Shown: positions 16,338 to 26,240, counted from the first letter of the stretch. The stretch: 64,000 bases of DNA from Arthrobacter antioxidans (GCF_023100725.1 NZ_CP095501.1:496001-560000), one strand, 5' to 3'. Notes: generated by a model not told the origin, from the sequence alone. Translations and numbers: made by a program.

Positions 16338-17701
16338 TCCACCCAGCGCTCGATGAGCTCCGGAACGCCCTCCCGGGTCGTGTGTCGACCGCTCCCGAGG
16401 ACCTGGACGAGTACTCCCGGGATCTCGGTCCCGTTCTCGAACCGGCGCTCCCCGGCGCGGTGATCCGTGCCCGCACCGTGGAGGACGTGCAGGTGGCGCT
16501 CCAGTGGGCAACCCGCCATCGTGTGCCGGTGGTGAGCCGCGGCGCAGGGTCAGGGGTGTCCGGTGGCGCCCATGCGACGCAGGGCTGTGTGATCCTGTCG
16601 CTCGAGCTCATGGACAGGATCCTTGCGATCAACCCGGACGACGAAACCGCCGTCGTCGAACCCGGAGTAATCAACGCCGATCTTGACACGGCTGCTGCGG
16701 AGCACGGCCTGATGTACGCGCCGGACCCCGCCAGCTACCGGTGGTCCACTATCGGGGGGAATGTCGCCACCAATGCGGGAGGTCTCCGCTGCGCGAAGTA
16801 CGGGGTGACGCGCGACTCCGTTCTCGCGCTGAAGGTGGTCCTGGCGGACGGCACCCTCATCTCGACGGGGCACAGCACGTTCAAGGGAGTTGCCGGGTAC
16901 GATCTGACGGCGCTGATGACCGGTTCGGAGGGCACCCTGGGCGTGGTGGTGCAGGTGACCGTCCGTCTCCGCTACCTGCCGCAGGAGGTCCACACCCTGG
17001 CCGCCTTCTTCGACGACTTCCCCCGGGCAGCAGCCGGCGTCCTCGCCATCGGCCGCGCCCGGGTGCAACCCTCGATCCTGGAACTCCTCGACGGGAGGAC
17101 CCTCGATGCACTGGACGGTGTGCACGGTTCCGAACTCCGCCGGCGAGGCGGTTCGCTCCTGCTGGTCAGGACGGACGGTTACGGTGCGGCGGCCGAGGCC
17201 AAAGCCATCCGGAGGGTCCTGATCGCGCTGGGTGCCGACGTCAGCCAGGAGGGATCGGAGGAGGCCGAGCGGCTCGTCGACCTGAGGCGCCACAGCCGGG
17301 GAGATGACGTGGATGACCTGTTCCGCGTGGGCGAAGACGTCGCCGTACCGAAATCCCGGCTCGTCGACTACGTTCAGGCACTCGAAGTGATGGCGGACCG
17401 GCACGCCGTCCATCTGAAGGTCGTGGCCCACGCCGGTGACGGCAATCTCCATCCCACGTTCTGGGTGGCGCGCAGCGAGGGTCCTCGATCCCAGGCGCGG
17501 CTGAATGAGGCGCTCGACGAGTCGGTGCGCCTCGCGCTGGAGTTCGGCGGCACGATCACGGGTGAGCACGGCGTGGGACAGTACAAACGGAGATGGCTTG
17601 CCTGGGAGCAACAGGCGGCGGTCCTCGACCTGCAGGCCCGCATCAAGGAGGTCTTCGACCCCCTGGGCATCCTGAATCCCGGCAAGGCCATCGTCGCCTG
17701 A
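16334..17701 (+). CDS. FAD-binding oxidoreductase, GlcD / D-lactate dehydrogenase type
   Basis: The product is 455 aa, the usual length for the VAO/PCMH flavoprotein family that oxidises 2-hydroxy acids such as glycolate or D-lactate. The N-terminal FAD domain shows RARTVEDVQVALQWATRH and the pyrophosphate-binding PVVSRGAGSGVSGGA. It continues with STIGGNVATNAGGLRCAKYG and DLTALMTGSEGTLGVV. The C-terminal cap has the metal and substrate histidines in HAGDGNLHP and the family motif GTITGEHGVG. No FeS partner such as GlcF is next to it. The ATG at 16334 is chosen over an upstream in-frame ATG because it overlaps the previous stop and fits the family N-terminus. Confidence 0.92.
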   Translation: MIHPALDELRNALPGRVSTAPEDLDEYSRDLGPVLEPALPGAVIRARTVEDVQVALQWATRHRVPVVSRGAGSGVSGGAHATQGCVILSLELMDRILAINPDDETAVVEPGVINADLDTAAAEHGLMYAPDPASYRWSTIGGNVATNAGGLRCAKYGVTRDSVLALKVVLADGTLISTGHSTFKGVAGYDLTALMTGSEGTLGVVVQVTVRLRYLPQEVHTLAAFFDDFPRAAAGVLAIGRARVQPSILELLDGRTLDALDGVHGSELRRRGGSLLLVRTDGYGAAAEAKAIRRVLIALGADVSQEGSEEAERLVDLRRHSRGDDVDDLFRVGEDVAVPKSRLVDYVQALEVMADRHAVHLKVVAHAGDGNLHPTFWVARSEGPRSQARLNEALDESVRLALEFGGTITGEHGVGQYKRRWLAWEQQAAVLDLQARIKEVFDPLGILNPGKAIVA

Positions 17702-17801
17702 TCGTTGCTGTCCTTGCCGGATGGGCAACGGTGCCCGGTGATAGTGTTCAGGAAACTGTCGGAAATCTCCGTCAATTCCACTACTTCTTTTCGGGGGCAC
17801 C

Positions 17802-18368
17802 ATGTCTGACAACAATCCGGGATCGCAGGGCGGACCGCCCTACGGTGAGCGGGACAAGCCGCAGTACGGGGAGAACGAGCCGAAGTACGGCGAGAATCAG
17901 CCGCAGTACGGGCAGCAGGATCAGCCGAAGTACGGCGAGAGCCAGCCGCAGTACGGGCAGGCTCCGTCTCCCTACGGGCAGCAGAGCTCGGCTCCCTACG
18001 GGCAGCAGAGTCCCTACGGACAGGGTGCCGGCAACTACCCCGGACAGCAGGGCTACCAGGTCCAGACGGCAGAGAACCCCGGCAAGACGCTCGGCATCGT
18101 CGGCTTCATCCTTGCCATCCTGATCGCTCCGGTCGGCCTCGTCATCAGCATCATCGCCTTCGTGAAATCCCGGAAGGCGAAGATGGGCAACGGGTTCGCC
18201 CTTGCAGGCATCATCATCGGCGCGTTGTTCACCATCATCGGAGTGATCATCACGATCGCGGTGATCGCGTTCTTCGGCGACCTCACGCAGCAGATCATCG
18301 AACAGTGCGAGGGACTGCCCACGGGAACACCGATCACGATCTCGGGCCAGCCTGCGGAATGCCCCTAG
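17802..18368 (+). CDS. DUF4190 domain membrane protein with Tyr/Gln-rich tail
   Basis: The product is 188 aa. Residues 1-90 are low-complexity and rich in Gly, Gln, Tyr and Pro, built from repeats such as PQYGE and PYGQQ. Two membrane helices follow in the DUF4190 pattern: TLGIVGFILAILIAPVGLVI, a small basic loop (KSRKAKMGNG), then ALAGIIIGALFTIIGVIITI. A short outer C-terminal tail has two cysteines. The tail is predicted to be disordered in the cytoplasm. Function is unknown. The TM2 protein at 41652-42359 has the same design with a different membrane domain. The gene stands alone and ends at a strong hairpin. Confidence 0.85.
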   Translation: MSDNNPGSQGGPPYGERDKPQYGENEPKYGENQPQYGQQDQPKYGESQPQYGQAPSPYGQQSSAPYGQQSPYGQGAGNYPGQQGYQVQTAENPGKTLGIVGFILAILIAPVGLVISIIAFVKSRKAKMGNGFALAGIIIGALFTIIGVIITIAVIAFFGDLTQQIIEQCEGLPTGTPITISGQPAECP

Positions 18369-18389
18369 CAGGACCCACGGACTGAACGA

Positions 18390-18423
18390 GGGACCGGCAG
18401 CCACGGAGATGGCTGCCGGTCCC
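18390..18423. terminator. Bidirectional terminator
   Basis: A perfect 14-bp stem GGGACCGGCAGCCA / TGGCTGCCGGTCCC with a 6-nt loop sits between two convergent genes (ends at 18368 and 18450). Confidence 0.9.
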
Positions 18424-18449
18424 TTGTCATCGGCCCCTGAATCGTCGAC

Positions 18450-19799
18450 CTACTCGGAGTCCTCGTCGATGCCGATGGTCTTCGCATCCGCCGTCAGCAT
18501 GATTTCCGCCTCGTCACGGCGGTGACGGAGTTCGTCGTCGAGGTAGGACTGCACGGCTTCGGCCATCGGCACGTTCCTGTCCTCCCGCTCCGACATGTAC
18601 CACCGGTGTTCGAGCACCTCGTGGACCACTTCGGCGGGCTCGAGCTTCCCACCCAGTTCGCGGGGGACGGCGCGGACGATGGGCTCGAAGACCTCGTTCA
18701 CCCAGAGGTGCGCCGTGAACTCCTCGTCCAGCGTGGGGTTGTTGTCCGCCCGGTAGGCGTCCATGTCGTTGAGCAGGCGCCGGGCCTGGTTCTCCTGCGC
18801 GTCAAGGCCGGTCAGGCGGAGGAGTCTCCGGCTGTGGTGCCCTGCATCGACGACCTTGGGCTGGAGCTGGATCTGCGTCCCGTTGGCGGCCGTCTTGATC
18901 GCGTACTCCTCGACGTCGAAGCCGAGCTCGTTGAGCCGGCGGATGCGGGCTCCCACACGCCACCGGTCCCCGAGTTCGAACGACTCCTGCTCCGTCAGCT
19001 CGCTCCAGAGGCGGCGGTAGCTGTCCATGATCAGCTCGCTCGTGGCGAGCGGATCCACCTTCTCCTCGATGAGGCCACCCTCCGCGAGGTCCATCAGCTC
19101 GCCGGCGATGTTGACGCGGGCGATCTCGAGGTCGTACTCGCGCTGGCCGGTGGACAGCTCAGGGTAGAGCTCGCCCGTCTCGGCGTCCACGAGATACGCG
19201 GCGAAGGACCCGGCATCGCGCCGGAACAGGGTATTGGAGAGGGAGACGTCGCCCCAGTAGAAGCCCACGAGGTGCAGGCGCACGAGGAGCAGCGCCTGCG
19301 CATCGATGAGGCGGGTCAGCGTGTCACGGCGGAGGGTCTGGGAGAACAGCGCCCGATAGGGCAGGGAGAACTTGAGGTGGCGGGTGACGAGGACCGGGTC
19401 GAGCTCCTCGCCGTCGGGCGTGGCCCGGCCGGAGATGACGGCGACGGGTTCCACGCAGGGCACGTCGAGGCGCTGGAGCTTCCGGAGCATGTGGTACTCG
19501 TGGCGCGCGATGTGCTCGCCGGTCTCCTTGACCGCGATCACGGATCCGCCGAGGTGCGCGAAACGCACGATGTGCCGGGAGATGCCGCGGGGGAGGGCGG
19601 CGAGGGCACTGGCCGGCCATTCCTCGAGAGCGATATGCCAGGGCAGGTCGAGGAGTTCCGGGTCGGTCGCTGCCGCCGTGATGTTGAGGGATCCCAGGTT
19701 GGCGACCTCGGAGGATGCGGGACGTACCCGCGGCAGCTTGCCGGTCTGGCCGTAATCCGTCGGCTCGTCATGCCACTGCGCGTTCGAGGTCTCTGTCAT
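18450..19799 (-). CDS. DUF4032 domain protein, kinase-like
   Basis: The product is 449 aa. The N-terminal half has a kinase-like pattern related to lipopolysaccharide kinases. It includes a Lys-containing strand (GGSVIAVKETGEHIARHEY), a hinge region, the catalytic-loop-like GFYWGDVSLSNTLF and the metal-site-like YLVDAETGEL. The C-terminal half is DUF4032, an actinobacterial domain of unknown role. Whether it phosphorylates anything is not known: the catalytic loop has WGD where canonical kinases have HGD or HRD. The start ATG at 19799 has AAGG about 9 nt upstream. It is flanked by hairpins on both sides and so is monocistronic. Confidence 0.87.
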   Translation of the reverse strand: MTETSNAQWHDEPTDYGQTGKLPRVRPASSEVANLGSLNITAAATDPELLDLPWHIALEEWPASALAALPRGISRHIVRFAHLGGSVIAVKETGEHIARHEYHMLRKLQRLDVPCVEPVAVISGRATPDGEELDPVLVTRHLKFSLPYRALFSQTLRRDTLTRLIDAQALLLVRLHLVGFYWGDVSLSNTLFRRDAGSFAAYLVDAETGELYPELSTGQREYDLEIARVNIAGELMDLAEGGLIEEKVDPLATSELIMDSYRRLWSELTEQESFELGDRWRVGARIRRLNELGFDVEEYAIKTAANGTQIQLQPKVVDAGHHSRRLLRLTGLDAQENQARRLLNDMDAYRADNNPTLDEEFTAHLWVNEVFEPIVRAVPRELGGKLEPAEVVHEVLEHRWYMSEREDRNVPMAEAVQSYLDDELRHRRDEAEIMLTADAKTIGIDEDSE

Positions 19800-19858
19800 G
19801 GGTGCTGCCTTCGTGTCCGGGCGGGTATTGAGCCTGCATCAAGCGTAGTGGCCGTTAA

Positions 19859-19918
19859 ACGACAGCGGTGGTCTCCCCAGGGCACCCAAGGGATGCCCGG
19901 CGAAACCACCGCCGTCGT
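19859..19918. terminator. Long imperfect hairpin, probable terminator
   Basis: Outer arms CGACAGCGGTGGT and ACCACCGCCGTCG pair with one mismatch and enclose an inner hairpin (GGGCACCC / GGGATGCCC). It follows the ATPase gene that ends at 19940 on the minus strand. Confidence 0.65.
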
Positions 19919-19939
19919 CGTGCGTGATCCGCGAGGAAC

Positions 19940-21028
<1,089 letters not shown>

Positions 21029-21159
21029 GGAATTGGTTCCTTTTCACGGGCAGGTACGTGCCCGACGATCCGTAGTGAATGGAATGTATTCAGTTGTTGC
21101 GCGTGGTCCGCCAGCAGTACCGGTGACGTTGGTCACGCCTCCTGAGTATGACACGTTCC

Positions 21160-21939
21160 CTATCCGGGTGCACCTGCCGCGCGCAGCGTCGCGAGTTCCT
21201 CGAGCACCTCCGTGAAGGCCTCGGGGGTGGCGACGGAGAAGGATGCCGCAGTATCGCCGGGGCCGATCCTGATGCCGACGTCCTCCGCGCCGAGGGTCTT
21301 CTGGGCATGCTCGTCCGTGACGTCGTCGCCTGCGAAGAAGACCGCCGTCGCTGCTGCGGCCTGCCGCAACAGCGTCAGTCCCTGGCCCTTGTCGGCCTCG
21401 ACCACCGAGATCTCGAGCACGCGCTTGCCGTCCGCGATGCCCACGCCGTCCAGGCGGGCGAGCTCCGTCCGGGCCGCGGCTACGGCGGCGTCGGCGACGG
21501 CGTCCGCGGCTGTCCTCGTGTGGAGCACGACGCCGGCGGGCTTGAACTCGATCCGCGTCCCGGCGTGCGCGGCGACGACCCGTTCGACGACGGCGACGGC
21601 GCGCGCCAGGAGGTCGGCTTGGTCCGGTGTCAGCGCCAGCGGGGCGCGGTCCGGCCCGGTCCAGGTCTCGGCGCCGTGGCTGCCGATCAGCATCGTGTCC
21701 GCCGGCGGGTCCGCGACGGCGCGCAGGCTGTCGAGGGCCCGTCCGGAGATGAGCGCCGTCGTCGTGTGGGGCAGTCCGGCCAGCACCCGGACTGCTGCGG
21801 CCGACGCCGGGAGCGCGCGGGCATCCTCCGCCCGCTCGACGAGCGGGGCGAGCGTGCCGTCGAAGTCGAGGGCCACGAGCAGGCGCGGCGTGGTGGCGAG
21901 GGCCTGCAGCGCAGCGCGCAGGGCCAGCTCAATCGCCAC
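21160..21939 (-). CDS. otsB: Trehalose-6-phosphate phosphatase
   Basis: The 259-aa product is a HAD-superfamily phosphatase that removes phosphate from trehalose-6-phosphate. Motif I LDFDGTLAP has the catalytic aspartates at residues 25 and 27. Motif II is TALISGRALDSL, the substrate region is GSHGAETW, and motif IV is FFAGDDVTDEHA. Length is normal. It begins with GTG, and the start overlaps the end of otsA by 11 bp, so the two enzymes of the pathway are made together. The pathway supplies trehalose for osmotic, desiccation and cold protection. Confidence 0.95.
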   Translation of the reverse strand: MAIELALRAALQALATTPRLLVALDFDGTLAPLVERAEDARALPASAAAVRVLAGLPHTTTALISGRALDSLRAVADPPADTMLIGSHGAETWTGPDRAPLALTPDQADLLARAVAVVERVVAAHAGTRIEFKPAGVVLHTRTAADAVADAAVAAARTELARLDGVGIADGKRVLEISVVEADKGQGLTLLRQAAAATAVFFAGDDVTDEHAQKTLGAEDVGIRIGPGDTAASFSVATPEAFTEVLEELATLRAAGAPG

Positions 21940-23416
21940 TGCCGGGGCCTTCCGTCTGGAGAGCGGCGAGGAAGGCCTGCGACCAGCGCTCGACGTCGTT
22001 GTGGACCACCTGGCGGCGCATGAGTCGCATGCGCCGCATGGCTTCGGGCTTCGGCATGGTGACCGCGGTGAGGATGGCGCTCTTCAGCCCGTCGATATCG
22101 TGCGGGTTGACGAGGATCGCCTGGCGCAGGGTGTCCGCTGCGCCCGCGAACTCGCTGAGGACGAGCATGCCCGTGTTCCCGGTCCGCGCGGCGACGTACT
22201 CCTTGGCCACGAGGTTCATGCCGTCCCGCAGGGCCGTGACGAGCATGACGTCCGCAGCCAGATACAGCGCCACCATCTCCTCGACCGGGTAACTGTGGTG
22301 CAGGTAGCGGATCGCCGTGTTCTTCATGGTGTCGTGCGTCCCGTTGATGCGGCCCACCGCCCCCTCGATGTCCTCGCGCAGGAGGCGGTACTGCTCCACA
22401 CGCTCGCGGCTGGGACTGGCGACCTGGATGAGGGCGGCACCCTCCACCGTGATGGCACCGTCCTCGAGCAGCTCCCCGTAGGCCTTGAGGCGGTGGCCGA
22501 TGCCCTTGGTGTAGTCGAGCCGGTCGACGCCGAGCAGGACGTGCTCGGGGTCGCCGAGCTCGCGCCGGATCTCCTTCGAGCGTTCGATGACGTCCGGCCG
22601 CTGCGCGAGTTCCGTGATCGACGCGGTGTCGATGGAGATGGGGAACGCCTCGGCCCGCGACACGTAGCCCGGTGTGCCATCGGCGCCGGCCGGGACCTGC
22701 ACCTGCTGGGCCTTGATGGTGTAGCCCTTGAAGCGGCGCACGCACCGCAGGAAGTTGCTCGCGTCGCTCGGGCGCTGGAAGCCGATGAGGTCCGCGCCGA
22801 GGAGTCCTTCGATGACCTGCCGGCGCCACGGCAGCTGTGCGTAGATCTCCAGCGGGGGGAACGGGATGTGGTTGAAGAAGCCGATCTTCAGGTCCGGGCG
22901 GGCCTCGCGCAGCATCTTGGGGACGAGCTGCAGCTGGTAGTCCTGGACCCACACCGTGGCCCCCTCCGCCGCGACGGACGCCGTCGCCCGCGCGAAGCGC
23001 TCGTTGACCCGCCGGTAGGAGTCCCACCAGGTGCGGTGGAACTCGGGGGAGGCGATGACGTCGTGGTAGAGCGGCCAGAGGGTGGCGTTCGAGAACCCCT
23101 CGTAGTACAGCTCCACCTCCTCGGCGCTGAGCGGCACGGGCACGAGGCGCATGTTCGCCTCGTCGAAGGGCTCGAGCGTCTCGTCGGGGGCGCCGTGCCA
23201 GCCGACCCAGGCGCCGTCGGCCTTGGCCATCACGGGCGCCAGCGCGGTCACGAGGCCGCCCGGCGAACGCCGCCACGAACTCTCGCCGTTCTCATCGACG
23301 ATGCGGTCCACCGCCAGCCGGTTGGAGACGACGATGAAGTCGAACTCACCGTACTGGCCGTCCGCCGAGAACGACGCCTTGACGCCTGGTGTGGTCGAGG
23401 GTTGTGCAGCACTCAC
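21929..23416 (-). CDS. otsA: Trehalose-6-phosphate synthase
   Basis: The product is a GT20 glycosyltransferase of about 495 aa that joins glucose from a nucleotide sugar to glucose-6-phosphate. Family motifs include FIVVSNRLAV, RRSPGGLVTAL, VWVQDYQLQLVP, HIPFPPLEIY, LLGVDRLDYTKGI and the C-terminal ALRDGMNLVAKEYVA. A GTG start at 23416 is preferred because GGAG lies 6 nt upstream. An ATG at 23428, which would add four residues, has no visible ribosome-binding site. The frame stays open far upstream, but that part is not protein-like and runs across the tRNA gene. It is the first gene of the otsAB operon. Confidence 0.95.
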   Translation of the reverse strand: MSAAQPSTTPGVKASFSADGQYGEFDFIVVSNRLAVDRIVDENGESSWRRSPGGLVTALAPVMAKADGAWVGWHGAPDETLEPFDEANMRLVPVPLSAEEVELYYEGFSNATLWPLYHDVIASPEFHRTWWDSYRRVNERFARATASVAAEGATVWVQDYQLQLVPKMLREARPDLKIGFFNHIPFPPLEIYAQLPWRRQVIEGLLGADLIGFQRPSDASNFLRCVRRFKGYTIKAQQVQVPAGADGTPGYVSRAEAFPISIDTASITELAQRPDVIERSKEIRRELGDPEHVLLGVDRLDYTKGIGHRLKAYGELLEDGAITVEGAALIQVASPSRERVEQYRLLREDIEGAVGRINGTHDTMKNTAIRYLHHSYPVEEMVALYLAADVMLVTALRDGMNLVAKEYVAARTGNTGMLVLSEFAGAADTLRQAILVNPHDIDGLKSAILTAVTMPKPEAMRRMRLMRRQVVHNDVERWSQAFLAALQTEGPGSGD

Positions 23417-23601
23417 AGCGGGCTCCATAAAAGTAGTTGGTCTCGGAAATGACTCTATCCGGTCGGGCGCTGCCGGACGCGTGGCTGATTTCACGCGGTG
23501 CCGGCGCTGGGCTACCCTTATTGAGCGCTCGGCGTCATGCCGCCCCCGGCAGTCTCCACCCCAGGACCATGACGACGGCGCCGCGCTGGCTCGGTCAGCA
23601 C

Positions 23602-23678
23602 GCCTCCTTAGCTCAGTTGGCCAGAGCACCGCTCTTGTAAAGCGGGGGTCGTCGGTTCGAATCCGACAGGAGGCTCCA
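23602..23678 (+). tRNA. tRNA-Thr (anticodon TGT)
   Basis: The cloverleaf is complete: acceptor GCCTCCT / AGGAGGC, D arm AGCTCAGTTGGCCAGAGC, anticodon stem CCGCT / AGCGG around the loop CTTGTAA, and T arm GTCGGTTCGAATCCGAC. Discriminator T and an encoded CCA follow. The anticodon TGT reads threonine ACA and related codons. It is 77 nt including CCA. Confidence 0.97.
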
Positions 23679-23700
23679 CCCCTTCCGTGACGCCCGCCCG

Positions 23701-24744
23701 TCACCCCTCCCGGAAACGGTTCCGATAGTCCTTCGCCAGGACTGCGTCCCGGACGGTCCGACGGAATGCCTTCCCCTGACGCCGCTGCTCCGCGACGTTC
23801 TGCCGGCGGTGGAGGCTCGCGAGTTCGCGGTCCATCTTCCGGTAGCTCAGCCAGCGTCGTTCCTCCAGATCCCCGGAGGCGATGGCGGACTGCACCGCGC
23901 ACCCGGGTTCGGTCTCGTGCGCGCAGTCGTGGAACCGGCACGAGGCGAAGAGCTCCTCGATGTCGCCGAACACCTGGGACAGCCCCTCCTCCGCGTCCCA
24001 GAGGGCGAAGCCGCGCAGCCCCGGCGTGTCCATCAGGACGGCGCCGTCCCCGAGCGGCACGAGTTCCCGCGCCGTGGTCGTGTGCCGCCCGCGTCCGTCG
24101 CTCGCGCGGACCTCGCCGGTGTCCTGCCGGACGCCGCCGGTGAGGGCGTTGATCAGGCTCGACTTGCCGGCACCCGAGGGGCCCAGCATCGCCAGGGTCT
24201 GCCCGGTGCCGATCCGCCCGCGCAGCTGCTCGAGGCCGTCACCGGCCTCTGCCGACGTCGTCAGCACCTCCACCCCACGGGCACGTTCGACCGTCTCGGC
24301 GACCACGCCGTCGAAGCGCGAGCTGAGATCGGCCTTGGTCAGGATGACGACGGGCACGGCGCCGGAATCCCAGGCCGCGACGAGGGTGCGCTCGAGCCTG
24401 TTGGTCGAGAGCGGCCGGTCCAGGGGTACCACGACGCCGAGGAGGTCGATGTTCGCGGCGAGGACCTGGGGCTCGGACAGCGGATCGTGGGCCCGTTTGC
24501 GCTGGAGCAGGGACCAGCGCGGAAGGTGCCCGGTGATGACGGGGGCGTCGCCCTCCAGCCCCACCCAGTCCCCGGTGACGAACGAGTCCGGGCTGTCGAG
24601 GTGCAGGATGCCGTGCCGTGTAGCAACCATCACCCGCCCGCGGTCCGTGCGGACGACCCTGGCCGGATGCACGCCGGACGGATAGTGGAAGGAGAAGAGG
24701 GCACCGATGCGGTCGGTGAAGCCGTACTGCAGGAGAGTGTTCAA
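23701..24744 (-). CDS. rsgA: Ribosome small subunit-dependent GTPase A
   Basis: The 347-aa product is a circularly permuted GTPase that assists late 30S subunit assembly. The order of motifs is diagnostic: NKxD-like TKADLSS first, then the P-loop GPSGAGKSSLIN, then the G3 motif DTPGLRG. The N-terminal OB-fold carries the RNA contacts. A C-terminal zinc knuckle is present (CRFHDCAHETEPGC). The start is TTG at 24744 with GGAGGA six bases upstream. A probable 25-codon ORF ends 37 bp before it on the same strand, which suggests leader-linked expression. Confidence 0.95.
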   Translation of the reverse strand: MNTLLQYGFTDRIGALFSFHYPSGVHPARVVRTDRGRVMVATRHGILHLDSPDSFVTGDWVGLEGDAPVITGHLPRWSLLQRKRAHDPLSEPQVLAANIDLLGVVVPLDRPLSTNRLERTLVAAWDSGAVPVVILTKADLSSRFDGVVAETVERARGVEVLTTSAEAGDGLEQLRGRIGTGQTLAMLGPSGAGKSSLINALTGGVRQDTGEVRASDGRGRHTTTARELVPLGDGAVLMDTPGLRGFALWDAEEGLSQVFGDIEELFASCRFHDCAHETEPGCAVQSAIASGDLEERRWLSYRKMDRELASLHRRQNVAEQRRQGKAFRRTVRDAVLAKDYRNRFREG

Positions 24745-24781
24745 CGCGGTTCCTCCGGAGGAGGCCTCCCGCGGGGCGCGG

Positions 24782-24859
24782 CTAGGGCGCCGATGTCGGG
24801 GAGGCGGGGTTCATGGGGTTGTTGTCGGCGCACAGCGCAACGGCAAGGACCTTCTTCAT
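24782..24859 (-). CDS. Putative 25-aa leader peptide upstream of rsgA
   Basis: An ATG at 24859 is preceded by a near-perfect Shine-Dalgarno (GAGGAGGTGGAG, spacing about 5 nt) and opens a 25-codon ORF: MKKVLAVALCADNNP then MNPASPTSAP. The stop TAG is 37 bp before the rsgA TTG start, on the same strand. The first ten residues are basic then hydrophobic, and the tail is rich in Pro, Asn and Ser. It is too short to be a normal exported protein, and the placement suggests a translated leader, but no function is known. The chief doubt is that such a short ORF could arise by chance. The ribosome-binding site argues against that. Confidence 0.55.
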   Translation of the reverse strand: MKKVLAVALCADNNPMNPASPTSAP

Positions 24860-24952
24860 GACTCCACCTCCTCGTGCTCTCCGGTGGCTCCTCGAGCCTC
24901 TGGGCCTACAGCCTAGCGGGGCCGGCGGGGGAAGGGAACAGGCACCCCGGGC

Positions 24953-25657
24953 CTAGTGCGACCGCCGTGGGACGAGCGGCCCCAGGACCTTCACGAGCCC
25001 TACGAGGCACCCCATGATGATGACCGAGAGTACCGCGAGGAAGGGCATGTTCGGCTGCCTCCGTGCTTCCGTCCGGTCGATCGCCACGGCCTCGTCGGCG
25101 CTCGCGGACGCGGAGGCCGTGGGCGTGGAGGGTGTCGTGGACGGGGACGGGGAGGGTGTGGAACTCCGGGTGGGTCTGGCTGACGGCGTCTCCTCCGCCG
25201 GCACCTCCTCGACGATCGGAGGCGGCGGCAGCACCTCGGGCGCCGGAGGCAGGGGGGCCACGGGAACCAGCGGCTGCGCCGGTAGCGGGGCGGGGACCGG
25301 CGCGGGCGCGATCGGTTCCGGCGTCGGGTCCGGGGTCGTCGGTGGTGGCGTCGTCGGCTCGGCGGGCTCGACCGGGGGATCGGTGACCACCGGTGGGGCT
25401 GTCGGTAGGGGGTCCTGCGGCGTCGTCGGCTCGGGCTCGGGCGACGGCGACGTGGTCGCTGGGGCAGGGGAGGTCGTCGCCGGTGTCGTGGGGGTGACCC
25501 TGCTCGGGCTCCCGGGTGCCTGGGTCCCGGGGGCCTCGCATCCCGCGGCGCCGACGCCGGGGCATACCTCCGCGGCCGCAGCGGGCAGCGCCCCGAAGGT
25601 GAGGCCGCACAGCATGACCGCGGTGGCGGGCACGAGCGGGTACAGGCGCTTGCTCAC
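24953..25657 (-). CDS. Secreted Pro/Thr/Ser-rich surface protein with C-terminal membrane anchor
   Basis: The product is 234 aa. A signal peptide (LVPATAVMLCGLTFGALPAAAA) is followed by a short segment with two cysteines (VCPGVGAAGC). About 130 residues of Pro, Thr, Ala and Glu come next (runs such as TTPPPTTPDPTPEP). A Ser/Ala stretch, one hydrophobic helix (MPFLAVLSVIIMGCLVGLVKVL) and a basic end (PRRSH) complete it. It has no LPXTG sorting motif. This looks like a stalk spanning the cell wall with its C-terminus in the membrane. No enzymatic domain is seen. The skewed composition makes homology searches unreliable. Confidence 0.78.
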   Translation of the reverse strand: MSKRLYPLVPATAVMLCGLTFGALPAAAAEVCPGVGAAGCEAPGTQAPGSPSRVTPTTPATTSPAPATTSPSPEPEPTTPQDPLPTAPPVVTDPPVEPAEPTTPPPTTPDPTPEPIAPAPVPAPLPAQPLVPVAPLPPAPEVLPPPPIVEEVPAEETPSARPTRSSTPSPSPSTTPSTPTASASASADEAVAIDRTEARRQPNMPFLAVLSVIIMGCLVGLVKVLGPLVPRRSH

Positions 25658-25736
25658 GGGGCTCCCAGGATCTCGACAGGCTACTGACTTGTGGTGGTCA
25701 CACTACCAATCGGACGGGATGCCGGAGCGCCCCGGA

Positions 25737-26240
25737 TCAGCGCTGCGGCAGGCGGCGCAGGGCGACGTCCAGGTGCCCCGCGTCGATGGTCGCGGTCATG
25801 AAGGTGCAGTGCGGCTGGCGGCGGCGGTCCGTGGGGGAGCCCGGGTTGAGCAGACGGAGCCCAGTCGCGGCCCGCGTGTCCCAGGGGATATGGCTGTGCC
25901 CGAACACCAGGACGTCGACGTCGGGGTAGAGCGCTGCCATGCGGGCCTCCCGCCCCTGCTTCTGGCCCGTCTCATGGACGACGGCGAGGCGGACGCCGTC
26001 GAGCTCGGCACGGGCGACCAGGGGCAGGCGTGCCCTGAGGTCCCCGCCGTCGTTGTTCCCGTAGCAGGCGATGAGGCGGCGGGCCCGGGACTCGAGCTCG
26101 TCCAGGAGCGGCGTCTCGGTCCAGTCGCCGGCGTGGACGACGACGTCGGACGCCTCGATCGCGTCCCACACCTCATCGGGCAGCTGTCGCGCCCGCTTGG
26201 GCAGGTGGGTGTCGGCGAGGACCGTCAGGAGGAGGGGCAT
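25737..26240 (-). CDS. Metallophosphoesterase, YfcE/Vps29 type
   Basis: The product is 167 aa, the size of small YfcE-like phosphodiesterases. It shows the calcineurin-like metal ligands in order: LADTHLP (Asp, His), VVHAGDW (His, Asp), CYGNNDG (Asn, Asp), AVVHETGQ (His) and VFGHSHIP (the GHSH pair). The second site reads HAGDW, a common variant. It is predicted to hydrolyse phosphodiesters or phosphomonoesters with Mn or a similar metal. The biological substrate is unknown. The ATG at 26240 has only a weak ribosome-binding site but gives the full first strand. Confidence 0.9.
   Translation of the reverse strand: MPLLLTVLADTHLPKRARQLPDEVWDAIEASDVVVHAGDWTETPLLDELESRARRLIACYGNNDGGDLRARLPLVARAELDGVRLAVVHETGQKQGREARMAALYPDVDVLVFGHSHIPWDTRAATGLRLLNPGSPTDRRRQPHCTFMTATIDAGHLDVALRRLPQR

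Noticed and set aside
16550..17815. 421-codon minus-strand frame
   Set aside because: It is the antisense shadow of the GlcD-like gene, which has clear FAD-binding motifs.
21212..23452. 746-codon plus-strand frame
   Set aside because: It is the antisense shadow of otsA and otsB, which carry full family motifs.
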